Origin: Sulfurifustis variabilis
GTDB lineage: Bacteria > Pseudomonadota > Gammaproteobacteria > Acidiferrobacterales > Sulfurifustaceae
DNA: 64,000 nucleotides
Assembly (NCBI RefSeq): GCF_002355415.1
Contig: NZ_AP014936.1
Location: forward strand, 2,790,001 to 2,854,000
Reading direction: 5' to 3'
Position 1 is the stretch's first letter, and every line of letters begins with the position of its first letter. This document shows, one piece after another, positions 16,583 to 25,486 of this stretch. The position numbers were made by a program, and so were the translations under genes. The notes beneath the pieces were generated by a model that saw only the letters and a program-made list of their open reading frames with translations, searched no databases and had not been told where the DNA came from.

Positions 16583-18868
16583 ATGGGGCGGTGCACGGTC
16601 CGCCGGAGAACCGCGTTGGACTTTTGCGGCCTGCTGGCCGCGGCCGTGGCGCTTTTTGCCGCCGCTTTCCCCGGGAAGGGCTTCGCCGACGGCGCCGAGC
16701 GCGCGGTCCGCGTCGGCGTCTGGGACAACCCGCCCATCGTTTTCCGTGATGCCGCAGGCCGCCACGCGGGCATCGCCATCGACGTGCTCGAGCAGATCGC
16801 GCGCGCGGAGGGCTGGGAGCTCGTGTACGAGCACGCACCCTGGGGCGAACTGCTCGAGCGCATGGAACGCGGCGAGATCGATCTGCTCACCGGCATCGGG
16901 TACAGCGCCGAGCGCGCCGGCCGCTTCGTGTTCACCGGCGAGAGCCTGATCGGGAACTGGGGCGTGGTGTACAAGGGCCGCGGGCTGCCGATCGCTTCTC
17001 CGCTCGACCTCGCGAACCGGCGTGTGGCGTTCATGCGCAACGCCATACACTCGGACGCCTTCGCCGACCTGCTGCGGCGGTTTCAGGTCCGCTTCACCGC
17101 CCTGTACACGGACAGTTACGAGGACGCGCTCAAGGCGGTGGCGACGGGCGCGGCGGACGCGGCCGTCGTCAACCGCGTCTTCGGCACGATGCACGCGCAC
17201 CGCTACGCGGTGGACATCACCGGCATCGTCTTCAACCCGGTCTACGTGCACTACGCCGGCCACGCGGGAACGGCCGGACTCGTCGCGCGCATCGACGGAC
17301 ACCTCGCCCGGCTCAAGGCCCAGCCCGACTCGCCGTATTACGCGTCGCTCGAACGCTGGCTCACCGAGCACGAGGTGCGGGCGCCGACGTGGCTCCCGGC
17401 CGCGATCGCCGGCGGCGCCCTGGCCCTGACGCTGGTGGGCGGCGGCGCGTGGCTGCTGCGCATGCAGGTGCAGCGCCGCACGCGCGAGCTCGCGCTGCGC
17501 TCGAACGAGCTCGAAGCCGCGATCGAGCAGCGCCGCGAGGCGCAGGAGCGGCTCAAGCACTTCGCGCTCTACGACGCGCTCACGGGCCTCCCCAACCGCG
17601 CCTCGTTCCTCGAGCGCTTTCCCGTCTTCGTCGCGGAGCCCGAGCGCCAGAAGAGTCGCGCGGCGGTGCTCTTCATCGACATCGATCATCTCAAGACCGT
17701 CAACGAGAGCCTGGGGCACGCGGCGGGCGACGAACTGATCCGTGCGGTCGCAGAACGCCTCCGTGCCTGTCTGCGCGCGAACGACAGCATCTTTCGATTC
17801 GGCGGCGACGAGTTTCTGGTCGCGGCGAACCAGATCCATTCCATCGGCGACGCGGAGGCGGTCGCGTCGCGTCTGCTGCGGAGCCTCAAACAGCCGGTGG
17901 ACATCGCGGGCCGACCGGTGTATGCGTCGGCCAGCATCGGCATCGCCGTCTACCCGGACGACGAAACGACCGTCGAAGGCCTGCTCAAGTGCGCGGACGC
18001 GGCGATGTACCACGCGAAGGAACACGGCCGCAACCGATACCAGCTCTACCGCTCCGGCCTGATCGACGCGGTGGTCGAGCGCCTCGACATCGACACCCGC
18101 CTGCGGCAGGCGCTCGAGCGCGCCGAGCTCACGCTGCACTACCAGCCGATCGTCGCGCTCGCGGACGGACGCGTCATCGGCACCGAGGCGCTGATACGAT
18201 GGAACGACCCCGAGCACGGGCTGATGCGCCCCGACGTCTTCATCCCGCACGCGGAGCGCAGCGGCGCGATCGTTCCGGTCGGCGCGTGGGTGCTCTCCGA
18301 GGCTTGCCGCCAGGCGATCGCGTGGCACCAGGACAGCCCCGAGCCGCTCAGCGTCTCGGTCAACGTTTCCGCCCGCCAGTTCCAGGAGCCCAACTTCGTG
18401 GGCACGGTCGAGCAGGCGCTCGTCGACTCCGGCCTGCCCCCGAGCCGGTTGCAGCTCGAGATTACCGAAGGCCTGCTGCTCGTCGTCAATATCAACGTGG
18501 CGGACACGCTGCACGCGCTGAAGCGCCTCGGCGTCAGGCTGTCGATCGACGACTTCGGCACGGGGTACTCGAGCCTCGCCTATCTCAAGCAGCTGCCGAT
18601 CGACGTGCTCAAGATCGACCGGTCGTTCGTGGCCGGCATCCCGGAACGCATGGACGACGCGCAGATCGCCACGACCATCATCACGATGGCGCACGGGCTC
18701 GGCCTGCGGGTCGTGGCGGAAGGCATCGAGACCGAGCGGCAGGTGCACTTCCTGCGCGAGCACGGCTGCGACTACGGACAGGGGTACTTCATCGCGCGCC
18801 CGCTGCCGGAGAAGGAAATCGCGCGCTGGTTCCCCAAGGACCACCACTGGCGCGCGGCGCAGAACTGA
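16583..18868 (+). CDS. SBP-domain GGDEF-EAL c-di-GMP enzyme
   Basis: A 761-residue bifunctional c-di-GMP protein. A signal or anchor helix at the N-terminus is followed by a periplasmic family-3 solute-binding domain (residues about 35-265, VGVWDNPPIVFRDAAGRHAG). A membrane helix lies near 280-300, then a short coiled coil, a GGDEF domain and an EAL domain. The GGDEF motif is canonical and RAND lies five residues before it, an intact I-site. The EAL domain keeps EALIRW, EITEG, IDDFGTGYSSL, KIDRSF and AEGIET, so phosphodiesterase activity is likely. The start at 16583 has GGGAGAG upstream. The binding domain suggests control by an amino acid or amine in the periplasm. Confidence 0.92.
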   Translation: MGRCTVRRRTALDFCGLLAAAVALFAAAFPGKGFADGAERAVRVGVWDNPPIVFRDAAGRHAGIAIDVLEQIARAEGWELVYEHAPWGELLERMERGEIDLLTGIGYSAERAGRFVFTGESLIGNWGVVYKGRGLPIASPLDLANRRVAFMRNAIHSDAFADLLRRFQVRFTALYTDSYEDALKAVATGAADAAVVNRVFGTMHAHRYAVDITGIVFNPVYVHYAGHAGTAGLVARIDGHLARLKAQPDSPYYASLERWLTEHEVRAPTWLPAAIAGGALALTLVGGGAWLLRMQVQRRTRELALRSNELEAAIEQRREAQERLKHFALYDALTGLPNRASFLERFPVFVAEPERQKSRAAVLFIDIDHLKTVNESLGHAAGDELIRAVAERLRACLRANDSIFRFGGDEFLVAANQIHSIGDAEAVASRLLRSLKQPVDIAGRPVYASASIGIAVYPDDETTVEGLLKCADAAMYHAKEHGRNRYQLYRSGLIDAVVERLDIDTRLRQALERAELTLHYQPIVALADGRVIGTEALIRWNDPEHGLMRPDVFIPHAERSGAIVPVGAWVLSEACRQAIAWHQDSPEPLSVSVNVSARQFQEPNFVGTVEQALVDSGLPPSRLQLEITEGLLLVVNINVADTLHALKRLGVRLSIDDFGTGYSSLAYLKQLPIDVLKIDRSFVAGIPERMDDAQIATTIITMAHGLGLRVVAEGIETERQVHFLREHGCDYGQGYFIARPLPEKEIARWFPKDHHWRAAQN

Positions 18869-18880
18869 CGAAGCCGCGCC

Positions 18881-20311
18881 TTACCTCGTCGAGACGGCGC
18901 GTATCGCGAGCACGACGCCGCTGCCCTCCTGCCAGGCACCGGCCGGCGGCGGGGCAATCGAGCGGATTCCTCCGCCCTCGACGCTCCCTTTGCGCAGCAC
19001 GCGACCGTCCCGCGCGTCCTGCCAGCGGTAGACGTAGCGGCCCCCCGGCAGCTTCAGAACCAGGGGCGTGCCCGCGGGCCGCCCCCAGAACCAGGCGATG
19101 TAGGCGCGGCCGGGATCGGCCATCATCCGGCTCCCGGCCGCGGGCGCCTGCCTGATCAGGCGGTCGTAGGGCCGGCCGCGGCGGTCGACCGGCGAGAGCT
19201 TCCTGAAATCGACCGATTCCGCCGTCTCCCGCAGCACCTGCAGGCGCTTCGCCATGGCGCGCCATTGCGGCGACCCGATGCGCGCGACGTCGTCCTCGTA
19301 GGCAGCGAAGTGCCCGCCGCTGAGGAACATCGCCCACGCGTAGCGCGTCGCCCCGTCCAGGTCCTGGTGGAAGTCGAACGGCGCCTCGTTGATCGCGAGG
19401 ATCCGCCCGCTCCGCAGGAACGGGCGCAGACGCTCCCCGATCTCCTCGGGCGTCGATTCCGGCAGGCGGAAGTTGAGCACGTCGACCGCCGGCTCGTCCG
19501 CGTAGTACCGGGCGCCCTTGCCTTTCCCGTCCGCGTCCGCGTGCACCCCGATCGGCCGATCGGTCAGCGCCGCGGCGGCGCGCGCCCAGTGGCGCTGCCA
19601 CGGGTATATGCGCTCGATCGCGCCGGCCGGGGCGCCCCAGCCCTCGACCGCGAACTCGTTGGCGATCTCGAAGTACACGTTGTCGAAGGCGCCCAGTTCC
19701 GAAACGGTTTTCTCGACCAGCGCGCGCTGATAGTCCCGAAGCCGCTTGCCCCGCTCGGCGTAGTCGAGGTCGTAGAACTGCGGATAGAAATGGCCTTCGG
19801 CGTTGGTCGTGAACACGCCGTTCACGTTGTGCTCGGCGTTCCAGGCGTTGCGCACATCGGGATCGCCCCACCAGTAGCCGGGCCGGTTCGGGTACGGCGC
19901 GAAGACGGTGACCTCGACGAAAATGCGGCGCTTCCGCGCGGCGGCCACCACGTCGCGCACGCGCGCCCAGTACCGCTCGTCGAAGCGCTCCAGGTCGTGG
20001 CGCCCGCTCGCGTCGCGTACCCACGGGGTCAGCGCGCCGAAGCGGGTCGTGCCGAACCAGCAGTAGGTCCAGATGCGAACCTTGTTGAGGCGATAGCGCG
20101 CAAGCTCGTCGAGCGCGCGTTCGTAGTCGAGGGCGGGATTGCAGGCGAGCTCCTGGACGTCGAAGCCAACGAGGTACACCGGCCTGCCCTCGTAGGCGAA
20201 CCAGCGGCCGCTGCGATGCAGGCCCGCGCCGGCGATCGCGTCGGCCGACCAGGCGGCCGCGAGCAGCAGTCCGTAAAGCGCAACGAGGTACCCGGCGCGT
20301 GCGCGTCCCAT
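18881..20311 (-). CDS. Exported glycoside hydrolase-like (clan A) protein
   Basis: A 476-residue protein with a signal peptide (about residues 8-27) and a TIM-barrel resembling clan GH-A glycosidases such as GH5. The likely acid/base pair Asn-Glu is in VYFEIANEFAVEG near residue 217, and a candidate nucleophile Glu is in AINEAPFDFHQ near residue 308. Aromatic stretches (RIWTYCWFGTTRFGALTPW, YPNRPGYWWGD) would line a sugar-binding cleft. The C-terminal 100 residues look like a beta-sandwich (GGRYVYRWQDARDGRVLRKG). The substrate is not evident. The gene is 64 bp downstream of an ICMT-family gene on the same strand and converges on the GGDEF-EAL gene. Confidence 0.68.
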   Translation of the reverse strand: MGRARAGYLVALYGLLLAAAWSADAIAGAGLHRSGRWFAYEGRPVYLVGFDVQELACNPALDYERALDELARYRLNKVRIWTYCWFGTTRFGALTPWVRDASGRHDLERFDERYWARVRDVVAAARKRRIFVEVTVFAPYPNRPGYWWGDPDVRNAWNAEHNVNGVFTTNAEGHFYPQFYDLDYAERGKRLRDYQRALVEKTVSELGAFDNVYFEIANEFAVEGWGAPAGAIERIYPWQRHWARAAAALTDRPIGVHADADGKGKGARYYADEPAVDVLNFRLPESTPEEIGERLRPFLRSGRILAINEAPFDFHQDLDGATRYAWAMFLSGGHFAAYEDDVARIGSPQWRAMAKRLQVLRETAESVDFRKLSPVDRRGRPYDRLIRQAPAAGSRMMADPGRAYIAWFWGRPAGTPLVLKLPGGRYVYRWQDARDGRVLRKGSVEGGGIRSIAPPPAGAWQEGSGVVLAIRAVSTR

Positions 20312-20375
20312 CGGCGTGTCCCTGCCCCAAAAGTCCCGTGCCGCACAGGGTCGGGTGACCCGCAACCGGGCGGCG

Positions 20376-20870
20376 CTAATATAACCAGGGAACGAACTTC
20401 GCGACAGCGCGCCGGTACGCGGCGTACTCCGGGTAGGCGGCGAGCAGGCGCGCCTCTTCGCGCGCCGCCTTCCGGTCGAAGAAGAGAAAGACGAGGCCGG
20501 CGTACGCGACCCCGCCCGCGCTCAACCACCAGAGCGACCACCCGAGCGTGGCGACGATGAGCCCTGCGTAGATCGGGTGGCGCACGCGCGCGTAGAGGCC
20601 GTCGGTACGCAGCCGCGCGCCCGCGCGCGGCGCCGGGAACGGCGTGAGCGCCTCGCCCAGGCGGACGAGGCCGGCGATCGAAAGCCCGACGCCGAACGCG
20701 GTCAGCGCGGCGCCGAGCATCGGAAGCCCCGCCGCGGGCGCCCAGCCGCCCGCTCCGGTGGCGACCGGCAGCAGCGCCGCCACGAGCATGACCGGGATCT
20801 GCGCGAGCACCCACCACCCGCCGCGCGCGGTGAAGGAACCGGTCCGGCCGTCGCCCGCTGAATCCGCCAT
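20376..20870 (-). CDS. Isoprenylcysteine carboxyl methyltransferase-family protein
   Basis: A 164-residue membrane protein with about four or five hydrophobic helices. It has the C-terminal family signature RVRHPIYAGL followed by FLFFDRKAAREEARLLAAYPEYAAYR, typical of bacterial ICMT/PEMT-like methyltransferases. Members methylate lipids or small molecules with SAM at the membrane; the substrate is unknown. The ATG at 20870 was chosen as the start of a sensible helix order. It is probably cotranscribed with the downstream glycosidase-like gene. Confidence 0.8.
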   Translation of the reverse strand: MADSAGDGRTGSFTARGGWWVLAQIPVMLVAALLPVATGAGGWAPAAGLPMLGAALTAFGVGLSIAGLVRLGEALTPFPAPRAGARLRTDGLYARVRHPIYAGLIVATLGWSLWWLSAGGVAYAGLVFLFFDRKAAREEARLLAAYPEYAAYRRAVAKFVPWLY

Positions 20871-21017
20871 CGTGCGTATTGTAGGGGGAACGGCCTCCGC
20901 CGTGCTCCACCGGCCCGGCTCGGCGCGAGCATTCCGACGCGAACGCGTGCGTCGTTCCGGCCGGGTGGGGAGAATGCCGCATTGAGATCGACGCGCGGCG
21001 CGTGCCAAAGTCGATCC

Positions 21018-22394
21018 ATGCGAGCCGTCCCCGGTCGTCGTGGCGCCATCCTCGCGGCGCTCCTGCTGTTCCTCGCCCCGATCGCGTCGGCCCGCGTCGC
21101 GCTGGTCGGCGGCACGGTGATCGACGGTTTTCGGCGCGTGCCTCTCGACGACGCCGTCGTACTCGTCGACGGGGACCGCATCGCCGCGGTCGGTCCCCGG
21201 TCGGAGACCCCGATCCCGCCGGACACCGAGATCGTGGAGACGACCGGAAAATATCTGGTCCCGGGGCTCATCGACGCGCACGTCCATCTCTTCCAGTCGG
21301 GCGGGCTGTACACGCGGCCCGACGTGATCGATCTGCGCGACCGTCGCTCGTACGAGGACGAGACCGCGATGGTGCGCGCCAAGATCCCGGACACGCTGCG
21401 CCGCTACCTGGCGAGCGGCGTCACCTCGGTGCTCGACGCCGGCGGCCCGCGCTGGATTCTCGAAGCGCGCCGGCGCGCCCGCGAGGTCGAGACGACGCCG
21501 ACGGTGGTCGCCGCCGGACCGCTGCTCGCGACCCATGCGCCGCCGGAGCTGGAGCAGGACGATCCGCCGATCCTGCGCATGCGCTCGGTGGAGCACGCGC
21601 GCGAGCTGGTCGCCAGGAACCTCGCGGCGCAGGCGGACCTCATCAAGATCTGGTTCGTTCCCGTGCCGGGCGAGCCGCTCGCGCCGCACGCCGAGCGGCT
21701 GCGCGCGGCGATCGACGAAACGCACCGGCGCGGTGCCCGCGTCGCCGTGCACGCCACGCAGCTCGCGCTCGCGCGCCTCGCCGTCGCGGCGGGCGCGGAC
21801 ATCCTCGCGCACGGCATCGAGGACGCGCGCATCGACACCGCCCTCGTGCGCGAGATCGTGGACCGGCGGGTGGTCTACGTGACGACCCTCGCCGTGAAAG
21901 AGGGTTACCGCGAGGCGCTGTCGGGAAAGCTCGCCCTCTCGCCGTTCGCGCGGCGCTTCGGCGATCCCGAGGCGATCGCGACACTCGAGGACATCGCCTG
22001 GATCCCGGCGAAGCGCCGCGGACCGGCCCCGAAGGGCATCACGCCGGCGATGACGTGGAACCTGCGGCGCCTGCAGGCCGCCGGGGCGATCGTCGCGGCC
22101 GGTTCCGACGCGGGCAACATCGGCACGCTGCACGGGCCGGGCCTGCACCGGGAGCTCGAGCTGCTCGTGGCCGCCGGCCTCTCGCCCCTCGAGGCGCTGC
22201 GCGCCGCGACGCTCGGCGGAGCCGCCGCGCTCGGCCGGAACGAGCTGCGCCGGGTCGCGCCGGGCCAGGCGGCCGACCTGCTCGTCCTCGACGCGGATCC
22301 GCTCGCCGACATCACTCACCTCCAGCGCATCCATCGCGTGATGAAGAGCGGCCGGCTGCACGATCCTTCGGAGCTGGTCCCCGGACGCGACTGA
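21018..22394 (+). CDS. Exported imidazolonepropionase-like amidohydrolase
   Basis: A 458-residue metal-dependent amidohydrolase with a signal peptide (AILAALLLFLAPIASA), so probably periplasmic. The barrel carries the metal motif DAHVHLF. A possible carbamylated lysine is in ADLIKIWF, metal-binding histidines are in AVHATQ and AHGIED, and the catalytic Asp is in AGSDAGNIG. The C-terminal strand APGQAADLLVLDADPLADI is typical of the prolidase/imidazolonepropionase-like subgroup, which often hydrolyses dipeptides or lactams. The ATG at 21018 was selected because it directly precedes the signal peptide; an earlier frame extension to 20982 is unlikely. Confidence 0.86.
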   Translation: MRAVPGRRGAILAALLLFLAPIASARVALVGGTVIDGFRRVPLDDAVVLVDGDRIAAVGPRSETPIPPDTEIVETTGKYLVPGLIDAHVHLFQSGGLYTRPDVIDLRDRRSYEDETAMVRAKIPDTLRRYLASGVTSVLDAGGPRWILEARRRAREVETTPTVVAAGPLLATHAPPELEQDDPPILRMRSVEHARELVARNLAAQADLIKIWFVPVPGEPLAPHAERLRAAIDETHRRGARVAVHATQLALARLAVAAGADILAHGIEDARIDTALVREIVDRRVVYVTTLAVKEGYREALSGKLALSPFARRFGDPEAIATLEDIAWIPAKRRGPAPKGITPAMTWNLRRLQAAGAIVAAGSDAGNIGTLHGPGLHRELELLVAAGLSPLEALRAATLGGAAALGRNELRRVAPGQAADLLVLDADPLADITHLQRIHRVMKSGRLHDPSELVPGRD

Positions 22395-22431
22395 AATTGC
22401 CTCGCCGGCCAGGCGCGGGCACACTGGGGGC

Positions 22432-23085
22432 ATGGCTCCGGAGGACCTCGTCGGCCGCATCGACGCCTGCCTGCCGCAGACGCAGTGTACCCGCTGCGGC
22501 TACCCGCGCTGCCGCGCCTATGCGGAGGCGGTCGCGCGCGGCGAGGCGGACCTCAACCGCTGCCCGCCGGGCGGGGACTACACGCTCCACTCGCTCGCGC
22601 GGCTGCTCGGCGTTCCGCCGAAGCCGCTCGATCCCGGGGTCGGAGCGCCGCGGCCGCGCGTGCGCGCGGCCGTCGACGAGGCGCGCTGCATCGGCTGCCG
22701 AAAGTGTCTGGACGTCTGCCCGGTCGACGCCATCGTCGGAAGCCGGCGGCAGATGCACACCGTCATCGCTCCGCTCTGCACCGGCTGCGAGCTCTGCGTG
22801 CCGCCCTGCCCCGTCGACTGCATCCTGCTCGTCCCCGCCCCGCCGGCGGCGGCCGCGCCGTGGAACGAGTACGCCCGGGCGGAAGCGGACGAGTGGCGCG
22901 AGCGCACCGGGTCGCGGCTCCTGCGCCTCGGTGCGCGCAGGGAGCGGGTCCGGCGTCGAAGCGCGGAGCCGACGCTCGCGGACATTCCGCCGCCCGAGCA
23001 GATCCGCCGCGACCTCGAGGCCGCGCTCGAGCGCTCGCGGCAAAGACGCGCGAGCGCACGCCCGCGGGGCACGGCGCCGGAATGA
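22432..23085 (+). CDS. rnfB: RnfB-type iron-sulfur electron carrier
   Basis: A 217-residue ferredoxin-like protein. An N-terminal Fe-S motif (TQCTRCGYPRCRAYAEA with the fourth Cys in NRCPPGG) is the signature of RnfB. Two CxxCxxCxxxCP clusters follow (CIGCRKCLDVCP and CTGCELCVPPCP). The N-terminal membrane helix of full RnfB is absent and no other rnf genes are adjacent, so this is the solitary cytosolic form common next to nth. The C-terminal 80 residues are charged and helical. It may pass electrons to an Fe-S repair or redox partner; the partner is unknown. Confidence 0.87.
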   Translation: MAPEDLVGRIDACLPQTQCTRCGYPRCRAYAEAVARGEADLNRCPPGGDYTLHSLARLLGVPPKPLDPGVGAPRPRVRAAVDEARCIGCRKCLDVCPVDAIVGSRRQMHTVIAPLCTGCELCVPPCPVDCILLVPAPPAAAAPWNEYARAEADEWRERTGSRLLRLGARRERVRRRSAEPTLADIPPPEQIRRDLEAALERSRQRRASARPRGTAPE

Positions 23086-23110
23086 CGAGGACGGCGCTCG
23101 CGCGAATGTC

Positions 23111-23190
23111 GAATATTCAATACGCAATGTTGAATTAATGAGGCGAGCGCAGCGCCTACGGCAATTCAACATCAAAGATTCAAGACTCGA
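23111..23190. repeat. AT-rich intergenic nested inverted repeat
   Basis: Between rnfB and nth an AT-rich patch stands out in GC-rich DNA. Arms ATGTTGAATT (23127-23136) and AATTCAACAT (23163-23172) are perfect complements. Inside the loop a GC stem AGGCG/CGCCT (23141-23145, 23153-23157) forms a second hairpin. The hexamer ATTCAA or its complement recurs at least four times. It resembles a small non-coding dispersed repeat. Its effect on the downstream nth leader is unknown. Confidence 0.6.
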
Positions 23191-23205
23191 GATCGCGTCG
23201 ATCCC

Positions 23206-23886
23206 ATGAACGCCACCGCCAGGCGGGCCGTCGCCGGCCCCGTCTCCCTGCTTTCGGAAAGCGAGCGCCGCGAGCTGTTTCGCCGGCTGAAGCGCGCGAA
23301 CCCGGCGCCCACGACCGAGCTCGAATACCGCACGCCCTTCGAGCTGCTGGTCGCCGTCATCCTCTCGGCGCAGGCCACCGACCGCAGCGTCAACAGGGCG
23401 ACCGCGGAGCTCTTCAGGATCGCGCGCACGCCGGAGGCGATGCTGGCGCTCGGCCTGCGCGGGCTCAAGCGCCATATCAAGAGCATCGGCCTCTACAACA
23501 CCAAGGCCGCGAACATTCTGAAGACGTCGAAGGTGCTCGCGGACAGGTACGCCGGCGAGGTGCCTCGCACGCGCGAGGAGCTGGAAGCCCTGCCCGGAGT
23601 CGGGCGAAAGACGGCGAACGTGATCCTGAACACCGCGTTCGGCGAATCGACGATCGCGGTCGATACGCACATCTTCCGCGTGGCCAACCGCACGGGGCTG
23701 GCCCCCGGGCGCCACGTACGCGAGGTCGAGGACCGGCTGATGCAGGCCGTGCCGCGGCCGTACCGGCGGCACGCGCACCACTGGCTGATTCTGCACGGCC
23801 GCTACACCTGCACCGCGCGCGTGCCGCACTGCGAACGCTGTGTCATCTATGATTTGTGCAGGTACGGCGATAAAGTAAAAAAATGA
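23206..23886 (+). CDS. nth: Endonuclease III
   Basis: DNA glycosylase/AP lyase that removes oxidised pyrimidines in base excision repair. At 226 residues it is slightly longer than the E. coli enzyme at the N-terminus. The helix-hairpin-helix LPGVGRKTANVIL with the catalytic Lys is followed by the catalytic Asp in AVDTHIFRV. The C-terminal [4Fe-4S] motif is complete: Cys-x6-Cys-x2-Cys-x5-Cys (CTARVPHCERCVIYDLC). Its stop overlaps the start of the FIST gene (ATGA), so the two are coupled. Confidence 0.95.
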   Translation: MNATARRAVAGPVSLLSESERRELFRRLKRANPAPTTELEYRTPFELLVAVILSAQATDRSVNRATAELFRIARTPEAMLALGLRGLKRHIKSIGLYNTKAANILKTSKVLADRYAGEVPRTREELEALPGVGRKTANVILNTAFGESTIAVDTHIFRVANRTGLAPGRHVREVEDRLMQAVPRPYRRHAHHWLILHGRYTCTARVPHCERCVIYDLCRYGDKVKK

Positions 23887-24989
23887 GGGCACCGGCCGCG
23901 ACAGGGTTGAGCTACGGCGGGCGCGCAGAGGCCGAGCACGCGGCGCGCGCGGTCTCCCGGGCGCTCAAGCGGGCACGGCTCGAGCGGGCGGGCGCGGTGC
24001 TCCTCTTCCTCACGCCGCACTACGCGGCCAACCCCGGTCCCGCGATCCGCGCGGCCGCGCGCGCCGCCGGCAGCCTGCAGGTCATCGGCGCGACGGCGGC
24101 CGGCATACTGACGGAAGAGGAATGGGTGCTGGACAGTCCCGGTGCCGCCGCAATGGTGTTCGCGGCCCCGGTCACGCCGGCCCCCATCGGTCCCGCGCCG
24201 CTGGACGACGAGGCGATCATCCTCAGCCTGTGCACGCCCGCCGGGCTCACCGCCGACTGGCTCGACGTGCCCGTGAAGCGCGTCGGCGCGGTCTCCGGCG
24301 ATCTCTTCGGGCACGGTCCGTTCAAGGTCTGGGCGGGCGGCCGCGAAGCCGAATCCGGCCGCGCGGACGCGATCCTGCTCGGCGTGCGCGGCGTGCTGCG
24401 CGCCTCGCAGGGCGTGCGGGCGCTGACGTCCCCGATCGAGGTCGCCGAGGTGCAGGGCTACGACGTGAAGCGCCTCGGCAACTACCCGGCGCTCAACGTG
24501 CTCGTGAAGTCCCTGCCCGTCGGCGTGCGCGAGCTGGAACGCATCCCGCTGCACCTCATCATGGGCGGCGTCACGTTCGGCGATCCGCTCACGGCGATCC
24601 GCGAGGGCCGCTACCGGCTGAACCACATCGTCGCGGCGAATCTCGGCGACCAGTCGATCACGCTCTCGCACCCGCTGAGCCGCGGCGAGCGGCTCTTCTG
24701 GGCGATGCGCGACGCGCTCACCGCCGAGCGCGACATGCGTCAGACCATCGAGGACGCGGCGCGTGCGCTCGGCGACGCGCCGAGCTTCGCGCTGCTCTTC
24801 CCGTGCATGGGACGCGGCCCGCACTTCTACGGCAACCGGGACCGCGACCTCGAGCTCCTCACCGCGCGCTTCCCCGGACTGCCCGTGATCGGCATGTACG
24901 GGAACGGGGAGATCGGTCCGCTCGACGACGCCAACCACCTGTACCAGTACTCGGCGGTACTCGGGCTGTTCCGCACCCAGGCGGCGTGA
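23883..24989 (+). CDS. FIST-domain sensory protein
   Basis: A 368-residue protein made of FIST_N and FIST_C domains, a predicted small-molecule (possibly amino acid) sensor in the cytosol. Recognisable segments are QVIGATAAGILTE in FIST_N, and PALNVLVKSLP, LFPCMGRGPHFYG and IGMYGNGEIGPL in FIST_C. No kinase, GGDEF or methyl-accepting domain is attached. It overlaps nth by 4 bp and the next gene by 1 bp, so it is part of an nth operon. The function of this conserved grouping is not known. Confidence 0.88.
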   Translation: MRAPAATGLSYGGRAEAEHAARAVSRALKRARLERAGAVLLFLTPHYAANPGPAIRAAARAAGSLQVIGATAAGILTEEEWVLDSPGAAAMVFAAPVTPAPIGPAPLDDEAIILSLCTPAGLTADWLDVPVKRVGAVSGDLFGHGPFKVWAGGREAESGRADAILLGVRGVLRASQGVRALTSPIEVAEVQGYDVKRLGNYPALNVLVKSLPVGVRELERIPLHLIMGGVTFGDPLTAIREGRYRLNHIVAANLGDQSITLSHPLSRGERLFWAMRDALTAERDMRQTIEDAARALGDAPSFALLFPCMGRGPHFYGNRDRDLELLTARFPGLPVIGMYGNGEIGPLDDANHLYQYSAVLGLFRTQAA

Positions 24990-25426
24990 TGTACGGAACG
25001 GACCGCGCGGGGCTGCGCGAGGTGTTCTTCCGGGCCTGGCGCCGGCACCGCGCGAACGAGCCGCTGGAAGGGGTGGAGCGGCTCGTGGTCGACGTGGCCC
25101 TGCGGCACCCCGAGTACCACCGTTTCCTCGATCACCCCGAGGCGCACGCCGATCGCGACTTTCCGGCCGGGCTCGGGGAGACGAACCCGTTCATGCACCT
25201 CGCCATGCACCTCGCGATCGAGGAAGGCCTCGCCATCGACCAGCCGCGCGGGATGCGCGAGCGATACCGGACGCTCCGGCAGAAGCTCCCCGACGACCAC
25301 GCCGTGCAGCACGCGATCATGGACTGCCTCGCCGAGATGCTCTGGCGCGCGCAGCGCGCGGGGACGCCGCCGGAAGACGCCGGGTTCCTCGACTGCCTCG
25401 AGCGGCTGGAGCGCGGCGTACGCTGA
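24989..25426 (+). CDS. DUF1841 family protein
   Basis: A 145-residue, mainly helical cytosolic protein of the DUF1841 family. Conserved features include YHRFLDHPEAH, the stretch GETNPFMHLAMHLAIEEGL and the acidic C-terminal helix. It has no signal or membrane segment. The start ATG overlaps the FIST stop (TGATG), showing translational coupling. The family is widespread next to nth or rnf genes in beta- and gammaproteobacteria but has no established role. Confidence 0.85.
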   Translation: MYGTDRAGLREVFFRAWRRHRANEPLEGVERLVVDVALRHPEYHRFLDHPEAHADRDFPAGLGETNPFMHLAMHLAIEEGLAIDQPRGMRERYRTLRQKLPDDHAVQHAIMDCLAEMLWRAQRAGTPPEDAGFLDCLERLERGVR

Positions 25427-25486
25427 TGCGCCGGCGTCGCGGGCGCGCGTGTTTCCGGTCGCCGCGCGGGGTAGGATAATCGTCCG

